Assembly: GCA_963678445.1 (NCBI GenBank)
Contig: OY782877.1
Coordinates: 2,294,001 to 2,358,000, forward strand
Direction: 5' to 3'
Length of the DNA stretch: 64,000 nt
Origin: G963678445 sp963678445
GTDB taxonomy: Bacteria; Hydrogenedentota; Hydrogenedentia; Hydrogenedentales; G963678445
A model generated the notes under the pieces. That model was not told the origin of the DNA and searched no databases. It saw nothing but the letters and a program-made list of their open reading frames with translations. Numbering within the stretch: the stretch's first letter is position 1; the number at the start of each line of letters is the position of its first letter. Shown in pieces: positions 1 through 9,398 of this stretch. A program made the position numbers and the translations under genes.

Positions 1-1
1 A

Positions 2-3000
2 GAAATCTTTGCTTTCTATGAGGAAACACTCGTGATAGCCTTTGGGGGGGATCAGGACAAAGATAATATCTCTGATACAGATGAGATTTTGTATGGCACC
101 AACCCGGCCTTGTGGGATACGGATGGGGACTTGTTTGGGGATGGGGATGAAATTGCGACCGGTACGGATCCCCTGGTGGCCAATGGGACGCCAGCAGCCA
201 ATGCCTTGGCTTTGGACAGTATAAATAATTTGGAAATATTGGGGATAGATGGAAATACGCTGGTGCTTTTTCACCGCGGCGTATCACATAGTAAATCGTC
301 ACTTATTCGCACTGGAATGACACTTTACACAACCTCCTCGATTTCCAAGGTTATTGCTTCCAAAAATGGGGAGAAATACATTGGCGAGGATGCTGTGAAT
401 AAAATGTGGGGTTTTTTAGGTGAAGTTCAAGGGGTGATCAGCGATACTGTAACTGCTGGCCAAGAGATTGTATCGAATGGGGTTACCTATATCGCTACAG
501 CGGTTGAAGATGGTGTTGTATATACCGTTACCTTTATCAGTAAGCCGTTGGTTGCTGCTTTTCCTGAATTAGATCAGTCCGTGCAATGCAGCTTTACATT
601 CAGTACAGATGATAGAACGCTATTCCCAGAGGGTTCTCCGCTGAAGGATTTTTTGATTTATGAAAAAAATGGCCTTGCTTTAAGAATTGTCAATGGACTT
701 ATTGCCTTTAGTCCAGATCTTTTTATACATCTTCTTGTTGAGGGCGGTGAACTCAAGGATGCTACTTTTGAAACAGGGGGAACGCTCTACATCAGCTTGG
801 ATGTACAAGCGCAAGCGAGTGGGGAATATCACTATGATTCTGACGATATTTGTATCGTAAAAAAATCTATTCCTATCCCTAATCTTCCTATCTTGGTTGA
901 CTTAGAGCTTAATGCACAGTTTTTGGTCGATCTCTTTGGCCAAATGACGGCAACGGCGGGCTTTGATTCAACATCCAATGTTAGACTTGGCGCTCGTTAT
1001 TTTTTGAATGACATAATAAATCTAAGCGGTTTCGAATTAAAGCCTAATTTGCATACGCCTACTTTAAGTTTGGAGGCAGATGCTTCGGCCACTCTCCTTG
1101 TAAAACCCAAATTTGATATTAACCTCTATGGTCAAGCTGGCGCCTATTTGGAATTGCGACCTTATACGAAGCTTCAGGCAAATTATCCATGCCCACCTGC
1201 CCCTGAGCTTTCTGTAGGAATGGATTCAGAAGTAGGTTTGTACGTTGATTTTCTGGGAATTTTAAATAGTAATACTAATATTGTATGGCCTGATTCGCCG
1301 ATTACATGTACGCTATGGCAACCGGATGATTGTGCGTTTTTAGGAATTCCTCCCATAGCTGATTTTTCCGCCTCTCCCCGTGTTGGTAGTGTGCCGTTAA
1401 CAGTTAGCTTTGCTGAATCGTGCAATCCAGGCGCCGCTACCAGTATTGATACATATCGATGGAATTTTGGTGATGGCAGTATCAGTTCTCTGGCGAACCC
1501 TTCCCATACGTATCAAGAACCTGGAGTCTATGACGTATCCTTGCTGGTTTCAAACGCGGCAGGCAGTAATACCATTACGTTGCTGGATCATATCCAAGTG
1601 AATGAAGAAATCCAACCACCAGTCCCCTCTTTTGTTCTGTTTCCTTCCTCCGGCACTGCGCCGTTAACAGTAGATTTCACCGACACTTCCTCCGCTGGTT
1701 CTTCTTCAATCTACAAATGGAGTTGGGATTTAAACGGGGATGGACTTGTTGATAGCACGGAACAAAATCCCTCTTATACCTATACAGAACCGGGGAACTA
1801 TACGGTTAGCCTTTCTGTATATACCGCTGATGGACGTGATTCGATAACAGAGTATCGTGTAGTACGTGTTGCTTCCAGCATAATCGAAGAGCAAGTAGAG
1901 GTTCCGTTACTTCTAGGGTTGTTACAAAACGCTGCAGAATCTGAAATTCTTAATGCGGGATTGCATATAGGTGAAATAACTTCAGTCTACAGTGACACCT
2001 TTGTAAAAAACACGGTTGTCAGTCAATCACCAACCGCAGGAACACAAGCCCCGCCAAATACCAGTGTGCATTTTTCGATATCGCTAGGTTCAGCATCTGC
2101 ACTTCCCGACACCACAGACCCCACATTACATAATGTTAAACTCAATGGCGTTGCTAATGCTGGCAGTCTTTCTGCAGACTTGAACGAAAAACTCTACTTC
2201 GATGGGACCGTTCAAGACGACACAAACCTCAGTTTGGTCGCCTTGCGCGTTTCCGGACCTCGCGGCAATGACCTTAGGGTTGCCGACTACAATGTTTCCG
2301 GACAATCACGAGACCTTTCTTCCTACTACTTCGATACCGGAAACAGCTCCTATGCCGGATTGCCGGGAACCTACCACATTGCCATGTTTGTTAAAGATGC
2401 AGCGAACCCACCCAATCAGGCTGAGGCGCATTGGACCATTAACGTGCAGGCTCCGCCCGACACCACGGACCCCACATTACATAATGTTAAACTCGATGGC
2501 GTTGCTAATGCTGGCAGTCTTTCTGCAGACTTGAACGAAAAACTCTACTTCGATGGGACCGTTCAAGACGACACAAACCTCAGTTTGGTCGCCTTGCGCG
2601 TTTCCGGACCTCGCGGCAATGACCTTAGGGTTGCCGACTACAATGTTTCCGGACAATCACGAGACCTTTCTTCCTACTATTTCGATACCGGAAACAGCTC
2701 CTATGCCGGATTGCCGGGAACCTACCACATTGCCATGTTTGTTAAAGATGCAGCGAACCCACCCAATCAGGCTGAGGCGCATTGGACCATTAACGTGCAG
2801 GCTCCGCCCGACACCACGGACCCCACATTACATAATGTTAAACTCAATGGCGTTGCTAATGCTGGCAGTCTTTCTGCAGACTTGAACGAAAAACTCTACT
2901 TCGATGGGACCGTTCAAGACGACACAAACCTCAGTTTGGTCGCCTTGCGCGTTTCCGGACCTCGCGGCAATGACCTTAGGGTTGCCGACTACAATGTTTC

Positions 3001-4210
3001 CGGACAATCACGAGACCTTTCTTCCTACTACTTCGATACCGGAAACAGCTCCTATGCCGGATTGCCGGGAACCTACCACATTGCCATGTTTGTTAAAGAT
3101 GCAGCGAACCCACCCAATCAGGCTGAGGCGCATTGGACCATTAACGTGCAGGCTCCGCCCGACACCACGGACCCCACATTACATAATGTTAAACTCAATG
3201 GCGTTGCTAATGCTGGCAGTCTTTCTGCAGACTTGAACGAAAAACTCTACTTCGATGGGACCGTTCAAGACGACACAAACCTCAGTTTGGTCGCCTTGCG
3301 CGTTTCCGGACCTCGCGGCAATGACCTTAGGGTTGCCGACTACAATGTTTCCGGACAATCACGAGACCTTTCTTCCTACTACTTCGATACCGGAAACAGC
3401 TCCTATGCCGGATTGCCGGGAACCTACCACATTGCCATGTTTGTTAAAGATGCAGCGAACCCACCCAATCAGGCTGAGGCGCATTGGACCATTAACGTGC
3501 AGGCTCCGCCCGACACCACGGACCCCACATTACATAATGTTAAACTCAATGGCGTTGCTAATGCTGGCAGTCTTTCTGCAGACTTGAACGAAAAACTCTA
3601 CTTCGATGGGACCGTTCAAGACGACACAAACCTCAGTTTGGTCGCCTTGCGCGTTTCCGGACCTCGCGGCAATGACCTTAGGGTTGCCGACTACAATGTT
3701 TCCGGACAATCACGAGACCTTTCTTCCTACTACTTCGATACCGGAAACAGCTCCTATGCCGGATTGCCGGGAACCTACCACATTGCCATGTTTGTTAAAG
3801 ATGCAGCGAACCCACCCAATCAGGCTGAGGCGCATTGGACCATTAACGTGCAGGCTCCGCCCGACACCACGGACCCCACATTACATAATGTTAAACTCAA
3901 TGGCGTTGCTAATGCTGGCAGTCTTTCTGCAGACTTGAACGAAAAACTCTACTTCGATGGGACCGTTCAAGACGACACAAACCTCAGTTTGGTCGCCTTG
4001 CGCGTTTCCGGACCTCGCGGCAATGACCTTAGGGTTGCCGACTACAATGTTTCCGGACAATCACGAGACCTTTCTTCCTACTACTTCGATACCGGAAACA
4101 GCTCCTATGCCGGATTGCCGGGAACCTACCACATTGCCATGTTTGTTAAAGATGCAGCGAACCCACCCAATCAGGCTGAGGCGCATTGGACCATTAACGT
4201 GCAGAGGTGA
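2..4210 (+). CDS. Large PKD-domain surface protein with tandem repeats, 5' end cut by window
   Basis: The reading frame is open to the left edge, so the start lies outside the window; the GTG at 32 is probably internal. Numbering from that GTG, residues 1-50 are Asp-rich, thrombospondin-type-3-like calcium-binding repeats (DTDGD, DGDE). About 50-440 is an unrecognised beta-rich stretch. Two PKD domains follow (about 441-525 and 531-615, each with a WNFGDG or WSWDLNGDG core), then a PASTA-like segment (about 625-690). Residues 692-1392 are six copies of a 117-residue module. PKD and type-3 repeats are typical of extracellular adhesins and glycan-binding proteins, so a surface or secreted role is inferred. 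No C-terminal anchor is visible: the last module ends abruptly in NVQR and stop. A strong terminator follows at 4237. Confidence 0.8.
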   Translation, partial: EIFAFYEETLVIAFGGDQDKDNISDTDEILYGTNPALWDTDGDLFGDGDEIATGTDPLVANGTPAANALALDSINNLEILGIDGNTLVLFHRGVSHSKSSLIRTGMTLYTTSSISKVIASKNGEKYIGEDAVNKMWGFLGEVQGVISDTVTAGQEIVSNGVTYIATAVEDGVVYTVTFISKPLVAAFPELDQSVQCSFTFSTDDRTLFPEGSPLKDFLIYEKNGLALRIVNGLIAFSPDLFIHLLVEGGELKDATFETGGTLYISLDVQAQASGEYHYDSDDICIVKKSIPIPNLPILVDLELNAQFLVDLFGQMTATAGFDSTSNVRLGARYFLNDIINLSGFELKPNLHTPTLSLEADASATLLVKPKFDINLYGQAGAYLELRPYTKLQANYPCPPAPELSVGMDSEVGLYVDFLGILNSNTNIVWPDSPITCTLWQPDDCAFLGIPPIADFSASPRVGSVPLTVSFAESCNPGAATSIDTYRWNFGDGSISSLANPSHTYQEPGVYDVSLLVSNAAGSNTITLLDHIQVNEEIQPPVPSFVLFPSSGTAPLTVDFTDTSSAGSSSIYKWSWDLNGDGLVDSTEQNPSYTYTEPGNYTVSLSVYTADGRDSITEYRVVRVASSIIEEQVEVPLLLGLLQNAAESEILNAGLHIGEITSVYSDTFVKNTVVSQSPTAGTQAPPNTSVHFSISLGSASALPDTTDPTLHNVKLNGVANAGSLSADLNEKLYFDGTVQDDTNLSLVALRVSGPRGNDLRVADYNVSGQSRDLSSYYFDTGNSSYAGLPGTYHIAMFVKDAANPPNQAEAHWTINVQAPPDTTDPTLHNVKLDGVANAGSLSADLNEKLYFDGTVQDDTNLSLVALRVSGPRGNDLRVADYNVSGQSRDLSSYYFDTGNSSYAGLPGTYHIAMFVKDAANPPNQAEAHWTINVQAPPDTTDPTLHNVKLNGVANAGSLSADLNEKLYFDGTVQDDTNLSLVALRVSGPRGNDLRVADYNVSGQSRDLSSYYFDTGNSSYAGLPGTYHIAMFVKDAANPPNQAEAHWTINVQAPPDTTDPTLHNVKLNGVANAGSLSADLNEKLYFDGTVQDDTNLSLVALRVSGPRGNDLRVADYNVSGQSRDLSSYYFDTGNSSYAGLPGTYHIAMFVKDAANPPNQAEAHWTINVQAPPDTTDPTLHNVKLNGVANAGSLSADLNEKLYFDGTVQDDTNLSLVALRVSGPRGNDLRVADYNVSGQSRDLSSYYFDTGNSSYAGLPGTYHIAMFVKDAANPPNQAEAHWTINVQAPPDTTDPTLHNVKLNGVANAGSLSADLNEKLYFDGTVQDDTNLSLVALRVSGPRGNDLRVADYNVSGQSRDLSSYYFDTGNSSYAGLPGTYHIAMFVKDAANPPNQAEAHWTINVQR
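2105..4207 (+). repeat. Six tandem 351-bp repeats in frame
   Basis: Six direct copies start at 2105, 2456, 2807, 3158, 3509 and 3860, each encoding 117 residues from PPDTTDPTLHNVKL to WTINVQ. The copies differ at only a few bases: CACAGAC in copy 1 where the others have CACGGAC, an Asn-to-Asp change in copy 2 (AACTCGATGG), and one silent T for C in copy 2. Such near-identity implies recent duplication or continuing gene conversion. The exact copy number may be affected by assembly. Confidence 0.97.
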
Positions 4211-4236
4211 GCAACCTCAGTAGTGTTTGGTTTTAT

Positions 4237-4269
4237 GGTCAGAGCGGTTTTTCGCTCTGGCCTTTTTTT
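4237..4269 (+). terminator. Intrinsic terminator after the PKD protein gene
   Basis: A 10-bp stem (GGTCAGAGCG / CGCTCTGGCC) with a TTTTT loop is followed by a run of seven T, 27 bases after the stop codon at 4208-4210. Confidence 0.9.
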
Positions 4270-4270
4270 G

Positions 4271-4328
4271 GTGTGCCGTGACTGGCACACGAGCAAGCGC
4301 CGCTACCAGGACATCCCCGGTAGCGGCG
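4271..4328. other. Two further hairpins behind the terminator
   Basis: GTGTGCC/GGCACAC (4271-4290) and CGCCGCTACC/GGTAGCGGCG (4298-4328) are perfect stems lying directly downstream of the terminator. Neither has a T run. They may be remnants of the element boundary or secondary transcription barriers; no function can be assigned. Confidence 0.5.
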
Positions 4329-4436
4329 TGCTTCAATTCGAAGATAGAATTCTTCAGTTTCATGCTAAACCCGCTAACTTGCTAAGCTTTCCAAACAAGC
4401 AAGGTAGAAGGAAGTCGGTACTATTTTTTCAACTCT

Positions 4437-5651
4437 CTATCCCCAATCAACTGCCGCACGGATTTCGACTAACCCGTCTACACTTGCTTCGGGGAACATC
4501 CGGCGAAAGGCGGCAGCAATGCTGTGTGTGACAAGTACGGATACCGCTTCGATGACATTGGGTTCATCGGATACCTCTAGGATCACTTCATCATGCACGA
4601 AGTGGACTAGATGGGCGTCATACCTTGCCAGCCCTTTATGAAGACCTGTGAGAGCGTCCAGCATGATTTCAGCCTCCGTCCCCTGAATCACAAATCCAAG
4701 CGCCTGTTGCGGACTGGGGAACGCAACGCCGTTACGGGGACACCATAACCGTCCGCCCGGCGTCTCACAGGAGCCTGTCACTTCTACGTCTTTAATCACT
4801 TCTTCCTGCCAGGCAGCCAGTCCTGGATAGGCGTAAAAGAAGTCTTCGCGTATGGACTCTGCCTCGGAAGGGGTGAAATCTATGCTATATTCCCGTGCAG
4901 CAAAAGTAGCGAATCCATTGCTCCCCTGTCTGAAAAGCAGCCCAAAATTGACCGCCTTAGCTATGGAGCGCTCCTCCTTCGACACGTCATCGTTCGCTAT
5001 CCCCAACACCTGCGCGGCAGTTTCCATGTGAAGATCTGCACCATTGGCATAGGCCCTCAACATCGCCCTGTCCCCCGACAGCTCTGCAGCGATCCGCAAC
5101 TGGGACTGGGATACGTCGGCAATCAGCAGTTTCTTGCCATGGGGAGCTGTCAATAAGCGGCGCACTGCGGGAACGTGTGGCAAATTATGCAGGCATGGGG
5201 CGCAGTTTGTCGTACGCCCGGTTGCGGTACCGCCAAGGAGATACTGTGAGTGGATACGTCCTGAATTTGGGTCCAGATAGCTAGGGAAATCTTCATATCG
5301 GGCTATCAGAAGATTCAAGCGCCGGTATTCACGCAATGCTGTAATCTCTGGGTGCGGACAAATGGCGAGGTTCTCATCTGCCAATGATATTTTACCCTCA
5401 TTTGTTCGCTTCAAGTACTTGAGTAATTCAGGTGACAAGTGCTCTTTTATCCATGCGCGTATTGCCTCATCTTTACCCAAGTCTAAAGCTTCTGGCAGCT
5501 TGCCTTTAGATCGTGTTCGCTTCTGTCGCCAGTCTTCCACGAAAGCAGTGTGGCCTTCCGCGTCGAATGCTACGCCCGCGAGTTCCATGGCGGCTATGGC
5601 CTGTTGGGCGTCACGCATTCTCCGGTAGAGTCTTTTATCCTCCCTTTGCAT
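4437..5651 (-). CDS. Family A DNA polymerase, polymerase domain only
   Basis: 404 residues from the ATG at 5651, which lies one base past the primase stop, so the two genes are probably co-translated. Motif A is DVSQSQLR (catalytic Asp near 179), motif B is RSIAKAVNFGLLF (Lys near 232), motif C is HDE (353-355). These identify the palm and fingers of a Pol I-type enzyme, which copies DNA from a primed template. No 5' nuclease or 3'-5' exonuclease domain is present, as in several phage and plasmid polymerases. Motifs deviate from Pol I: the motif A Glu is Gln, and the O-helix Tyr-Gly is Phe-Arg. Its neighbours (primase, DUF3987 ATPase) indicate a self-replication module of a mobile element. 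An in-frame upstream start at 5786 would overlap the primase by 134 bases and is less likely. Confidence 0.88.
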   Translation of the reverse strand: MQREDKRLYRRMRDAQQAIAAMELAGVAFDAEGHTAFVEDWRQKRTRSKGKLPEALDLGKDEAIRAWIKEHLSPELLKYLKRTNEGKISLADENLAICPHPEITALREYRRLNLLIARYEDFPSYLDPNSGRIHSQYLLGGTATGRTTNCAPCLHNLPHVPAVRRLLTAPHGKKLLIADVSQSQLRIAAELSGDRAMLRAYANGADLHMETAAQVLGIANDDVSKEERSIAKAVNFGLLFRQGSNGFATFAAREYSIDFTPSEAESIREDFFYAYPGLAAWQEEVIKDVEVTGSCETPGGRLWCPRNGVAFPSPQQALGFVIQGTEAEIMLDALTGLHKGLARYDAHLVHFVHDEVILEVSDEPNVIEAVSVLVTHSIAAAFRRMFPEASVDGLVEIRAAVDWG

Positions 5652-5652
5652 T

Positions 5653-7179
5653 TTAACTTCTAAATCTTTTAAGTAAAGTGCCGAGGGCCAGCGCACGGTA
5701 CGCTGTGTCCAGGATGGGATCATCCCGGACCGCAAGGGTGTCGCCAGTAAACTCTTTGAAGGCTTCAGCGATATCCATGCGCCCATTGGTTAGGGCGTTG
5801 CCCATCAGAAGGGTAGACTCTATAGTGACATTTCTCGAACGCAGCACGGCAAAGTGTTGCAGCAGTTCGACGCCGTCATGGCAAACGACTATTAAGTCCC
5901 ACAGAGGGTTAAGGTGGCGTTTCTTGATGGCTCCCATCTCGAAGACGAAGACTTTGTTCATGGCCTTGGCGTAAACAGCGATATGGCTGACGTACGCAAA
6001 GCGCGGGTGCCAATTGCCTTGTGGATGATCTGTGAAGGCCCTACTTGGTTTGACATGGACAGCCACGCCAATAGCAGGACACATTTCGCAGATTTCATCT
6101 ATAGTTTCCTGAGTATCCTCGACTGTCGCAATATGGATAACCTTTGCTCGCTGTTTGCCCAGACTTAGGAGTCGGCTGGTTTCCTTTGCACATCTTTCAG
6201 TTGCTAGAGCAATCCCGGCATTGACCCATTCCTCTAGTACCAAGCCGTTGAGATGCGCGTCGGTGGGGTCCTTTCCGAAGCGGGACGGGATGGGGCAGCG
6301 CGTAGCATTGGGGTAGCGCCCCATCCAATTATGCCATGCATGCTGAGCACCCGCTGCATCCGAATCGAGGGCGACAAGAACTGTTTTGGCGCTTCGCAGG
6401 ATACTATCGGCATCGTCGTCGGGTCGAACGCTTGCGGAGCCCAAGGCGACAATCGTGTATCGGCCCTTAGTTTCCTGAAAGACGAGAATGCCGCAAAGGT
6501 AGCTTTCGACAACGATAATGCTCTCTGTTGATTTGCCGCGGAAAACCATCGGTCGTAGTTCTGATCCAGGTATCGTGAAGTAGCGTTGATCCCTATATGG
6601 TTCATCGCGGCGAATCTGTACCCCATAGAGTTCCTCCTCGCGAAGGATGGGAATCGTGAAGCCACTGGGTATGTAAATTGGCCTATCCAATTCATCTTTG
6701 TGGCGCAGAGAAAAACCGAAGTCTTCGCGATCATACCTAAGCAACTTTGGTATGTAACCGAGGAAAAACAGCTCAGCGGTACCGGGATTTATGCCTCGGT
6801 CCTGACGAAGTCTGTCCTGCGCCTTCTTGTTCTGCGACAGATAGGTAGAGGCGTTCTCAATGATATCAAGGTTCGCCTCGAACCACTGTCCTTCGTCATC
6901 AATATTCTGAGGCATTGATGTCTCACCAGTTAAGGTTCTTGCAGCAGCTTTAGTGAGCTCCTTCGCTTCCCTGAAGGACTTTCCTTCAAAGTCACGCAAG
7001 AACTGGATGGCGTCGCCATGGGCATCGCACCGCCTGCAACTATAGTATTCCCGACCGTTGTTTGCGACCACGCGGAATCGGTCCTCGCCTCCGCACTTGG
7101 GGCAGGGACCGGTGGCCCATTTCCCTTGTTGTATAAGCGGGGTGCCGCGGCGCTCCATGAGCTCATAGATAAGTGTCAT
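5653..7179 (-). CDS. Phage/plasmid-type DNA primase (CHC2 zinc finger plus Toprim)
   Basis: 508 residues. The N-terminus holds a CHC2-type zinc ribbon (Cys 26, 29, 48, 51; CPKCGGEDRFRV and SCRRCDAHGDAI), as in DnaG and gp4-like primases that recognise single-stranded template. A Toprim region lies at about 215-300 (IIVVES, then VALDSDAAG and the FGKDPTDAH segment), expected to bind the metal ions for RNA primer synthesis. The last 180 residues are not recognised; no Walker A motif was seen, so a fused helicase is unlikely. ATG 7179 was chosen because AGGAG lies 11 bases upstream; an in-frame TTG at 7203 would add 8 residues. It lies directly upstream of the polymerase and is likely transcribed with it. 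Confidence 0.85.
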   Translation of the reverse strand: MTLIYELMERRGTPLIQQGKWATGPCPKCGGEDRFRVVANNGREYYSCRRCDAHGDAIQFLRDFEGKSFREAKELTKAAARTLTGETSMPQNIDDEGQWFEANLDIIENASTYLSQNKKAQDRLRQDRGINPGTAELFFLGYIPKLLRYDREDFGFSLRHKDELDRPIYIPSGFTIPILREEELYGVQIRRDEPYRDQRYFTIPGSELRPMVFRGKSTESIIVVESYLCGILVFQETKGRYTIVALGSASVRPDDDADSILRSAKTVLVALDSDAAGAQHAWHNWMGRYPNATRCPIPSRFGKDPTDAHLNGLVLEEWVNAGIALATERCAKETSRLLSLGKQRAKVIHIATVEDTQETIDEICEMCPAIGVAVHVKPSRAFTDHPQGNWHPRFAYVSHIAVYAKAMNKVFVFEMGAIKKRHLNPLWDLIVVCHDGVELLQHFAVLRSRNVTIESTLLMGNALTNGRMDIAEAFKEFTGDTLAVRDDPILDTAYRALALGTLLKRFRS

Positions 7180-7276
7180 TAGCTTTCTATCTCCTATCCT
7201 CAAACACGAAACCCGACGGTGGGCAAGCCTCGCTGGACCATATGCGCGACTGCCAGACCGTGGCGTACCATGTGTC

Positions 7277-7484
7277 CTACCGCGGGTTCATAACAAAGAC
7301 GATCGTGGCTAGGTCTTGGCGCAGGTCGCCGTGAACCTTGATGCTCCTGCGTCGGAGGAGCAGGTTGATGGCGTGTTCGATCTGTTCGGGAAAATGTCAC
7401 CAGAATGATCGTGTGATGTCCCTTGCCTAAGTGAGCGTGATGAAAGGGATACAGGGTTTTGCTATCTTCGGTAATTCTTGTCAC
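7277..7484 (-). pseudogene. Small gene with a +1 frameshift
   Basis: An ATG at 7484 opens a frame reading MTRITEDSKTLYPFHH and on to IILVTF. At TTTTCCC the coding-like sequence continues one base over (PEQIEHAINLLLRR, then LRQDLATIVFVMNPR and TAG at 7277). Joined, the product is about 68 residues and unrecognised. The original frame runs on to 7200 but becomes repetitive and unlike a protein. This is either a decayed gene or a +1 slip. It is consistent with the many single-base lesions elsewhere in this element. Confidence 0.4.
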
Positions 7485-7618
7485 AGTGAAAAGTTTCCTC
7501 TGGTTTTCGGTTATTCCCGGATGGCGCGTGGGCCATCCGGGATTGTTGAAGCGATTCCATTTACACGCGAGCGGGTTGGTGACGGTTTAGCGGCGCTTTC
7601 GACGCCGGTGATGTATTC

Positions 7619-9046
7619 CTACGTGAGGCGGTAAGCCTCGCGCCTCATTTGTCCGTCGAATTCGACTGGACCTTCGGCCTTTGTCATCCACCCATGCTCG
7701 ATGAGAATTTCGACGAGCTTGCGGGCCTTCGCGGCACTACGTGCAGCCGTATTGGCCCTCTGGTACAGCTCAACGAGGCTAAACACGGAACGGTTTTTCG
7801 CGTGCATCCAATCCAGCAGCTTCTGCGCATCCATTAGTTCGCTATCTTCGGCGGAGCCGCCGGAGATGCGTAGGGCCTCACCCGCATACCATCGAGCCAG
7901 TTCGATTCCGGCGTCGATGAAGTCGACCTTGACCTGCGATGCCTCGAAATCGGCGCCGAGGGCAAGGGTGGCCGCGATGCGCGCTGAGTGCTCGCCAATC
8001 TTGGCGCAGAATTCCCGGACCGGTGCAAAACGGCCGTCCGGCCTGCACTGAGCTTCGATCTCGTCGACAAAGCACCACAGGCGCCTCTTCGCTTTTTCGG
8101 ACAGGGGAACGACGCGCGGCTTCAATACGTTTCGGGTGCCCTTTTCCAGCGGCAGTGGAAATTCCAGTATGCTTTGGATGTACTCTTCGAAGTTCTGCAT
8201 GTAAGCGACGTCGTCATTGTGCGGTTGGTACAACTTACGGGTGCCGATCAAGGACAACGGCTCGCATGTCAGCAGGCGCGACGTGAAGCCCTGCGATTTC
8301 GCCATGGGTGAATAGAGTCTCGCCATCACTTCAGGCTGGCCCATCAAAAGTGCATTGAGGCGTTTGCCGTGTACGATTCGGTCCGCCGTGGTGATCCGTA
8401 GGCTGGCGCTGAATTCACCGGACCAGGCGGAACTCAATTTGGACACACAGCTAAGGGCATTTTCTTTCCTGAAAGTGTATCCACCTAATAATGTCCCTGC
8501 TTCGGGGTTGCAAAGTCAAAGAGAGCCAATCGACTTCGAAAAGTGCGCCAGCACTGCGTCGATCGTAGGCTCGGTAACGACAAAGATCGGGCTCAAAGCC
8601 TTTTCGTCGGCATCGCGAGAATCGGCTTCGATCAGCAGCTTGGACTGGTGCGCGTACACACCGCGCATGCAGATGGAATAGATCGCGCTCTTGCGCTCGC
8701 CCGATTCCGCGCTGCAGACCAAAAACAGGCTAACCGGGTGCGAGCCAAACCCAAAGTCGGTGTCAACGTGTCCTTGGATCGCGTAATTGACGGGGCCAAG
8801 GACGCCGTGCGCGGCCATCTCAATCGGGACCTGTGTAATCCCCTGTGCCGCTTCCGCAAAAGGTTTTAGCTCCAGAAGCGTATCGATTGGATACGGCTCC
8901 GGGGCTGGTTTTTCCCTCATGAGCGGGCGGCGTTCGACGGAGCAAGTTGCACCGTCGTCGGTTGATATTTCTTGGAATTCTGTGCGCTCGGCCTCGGCCT
9001 GAGTGCGCATTTCATCCCTCAAGCGGACGATGTTTAGCTTTGCCAT
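7619..9046 (-). pseudogene. DUF3987-family ATPase gene interrupted by one in-frame TGA
   Basis: One reading frame of 475 codons is broken only by TGA at 8516-8518. The start is ATG 9046, with a strong AAAGGAGG five bases upstream. The first part contains the family's P-loop segment (SAESGERKSA); after the stop the frame continues LCNPEAGTLLGGYTFRKENA and then the typical second half, with LGADFEASQVKVDF and a C-terminal helical region. DUF3987 proteins are primase- or helicase-associated ATPases found in phages, plasmids and integrated elements, which matches the primase and polymerase downstream. The TGA sits where the family usually reads a phrase like SIGLFSDEGG. A nonsense mutation is the simplest reading. 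The second half could also start at GTG 8446, but it would lack the P-loop. Confidence 0.75.
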
Positions 9047-9342
9047 AATGGCCTCCTTTGTGCTATCGGCTCTTGCCGCCAGCACGGTTAGATTGATAAC
9101 AAAGCCACCACGCTGCCCACGTGTATTGGAATCGATTCAACTGTGAAAGAGCAGGATGATCTTCCTACATTCTGTCTGTTGTGTTCTGTCATCTAACGCA
9201 GGTAGGTTTTTTGGTTTCTGTGTGGCTTGAGTAACATTTCTCTCTCTCCCTCCTTCTACGGCCTTAGAATGGCCGCTAAGGGTGGTGCGTTTTTTCGTGT
9301 ATACTCCGGGATGCGCGTAGACGGCCCTCATGGGGGCTTAGT

Positions 9343-9371
9343 TTTTCACTCAATGCACACGGTGCTATACT
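9343..9371 (+). promoter_or_regulatory. Probable sigma-70 promoter for the HTH gene
   Basis: TTTTCA (9343-9348) and TATACT (9366-9371) are separated by 17 bases and lie directly upstream of the gene that starts at 9399 (or 9378). If used, transcription would begin near 9378, where the first ATG occurs. Confidence 0.5.
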
Positions 9372-9398
9372 CATGAGATGCCACGCAGGAAGCACGAA

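Noticed and set aside
2105..4207. Regular direct repeats as a possible CRISPR array
   Set aside because: Units are 351 bp without unique spacers and lie in an open protein frame; no cas genes are present.
2202..4223. Six identical 110-residue frames within the tandem repeats
   Set aside because: They are the +1 shadow of the repeat units of the large protein; Pro/Thr-rich composition and exact 351-bp spacing show they are not genes.
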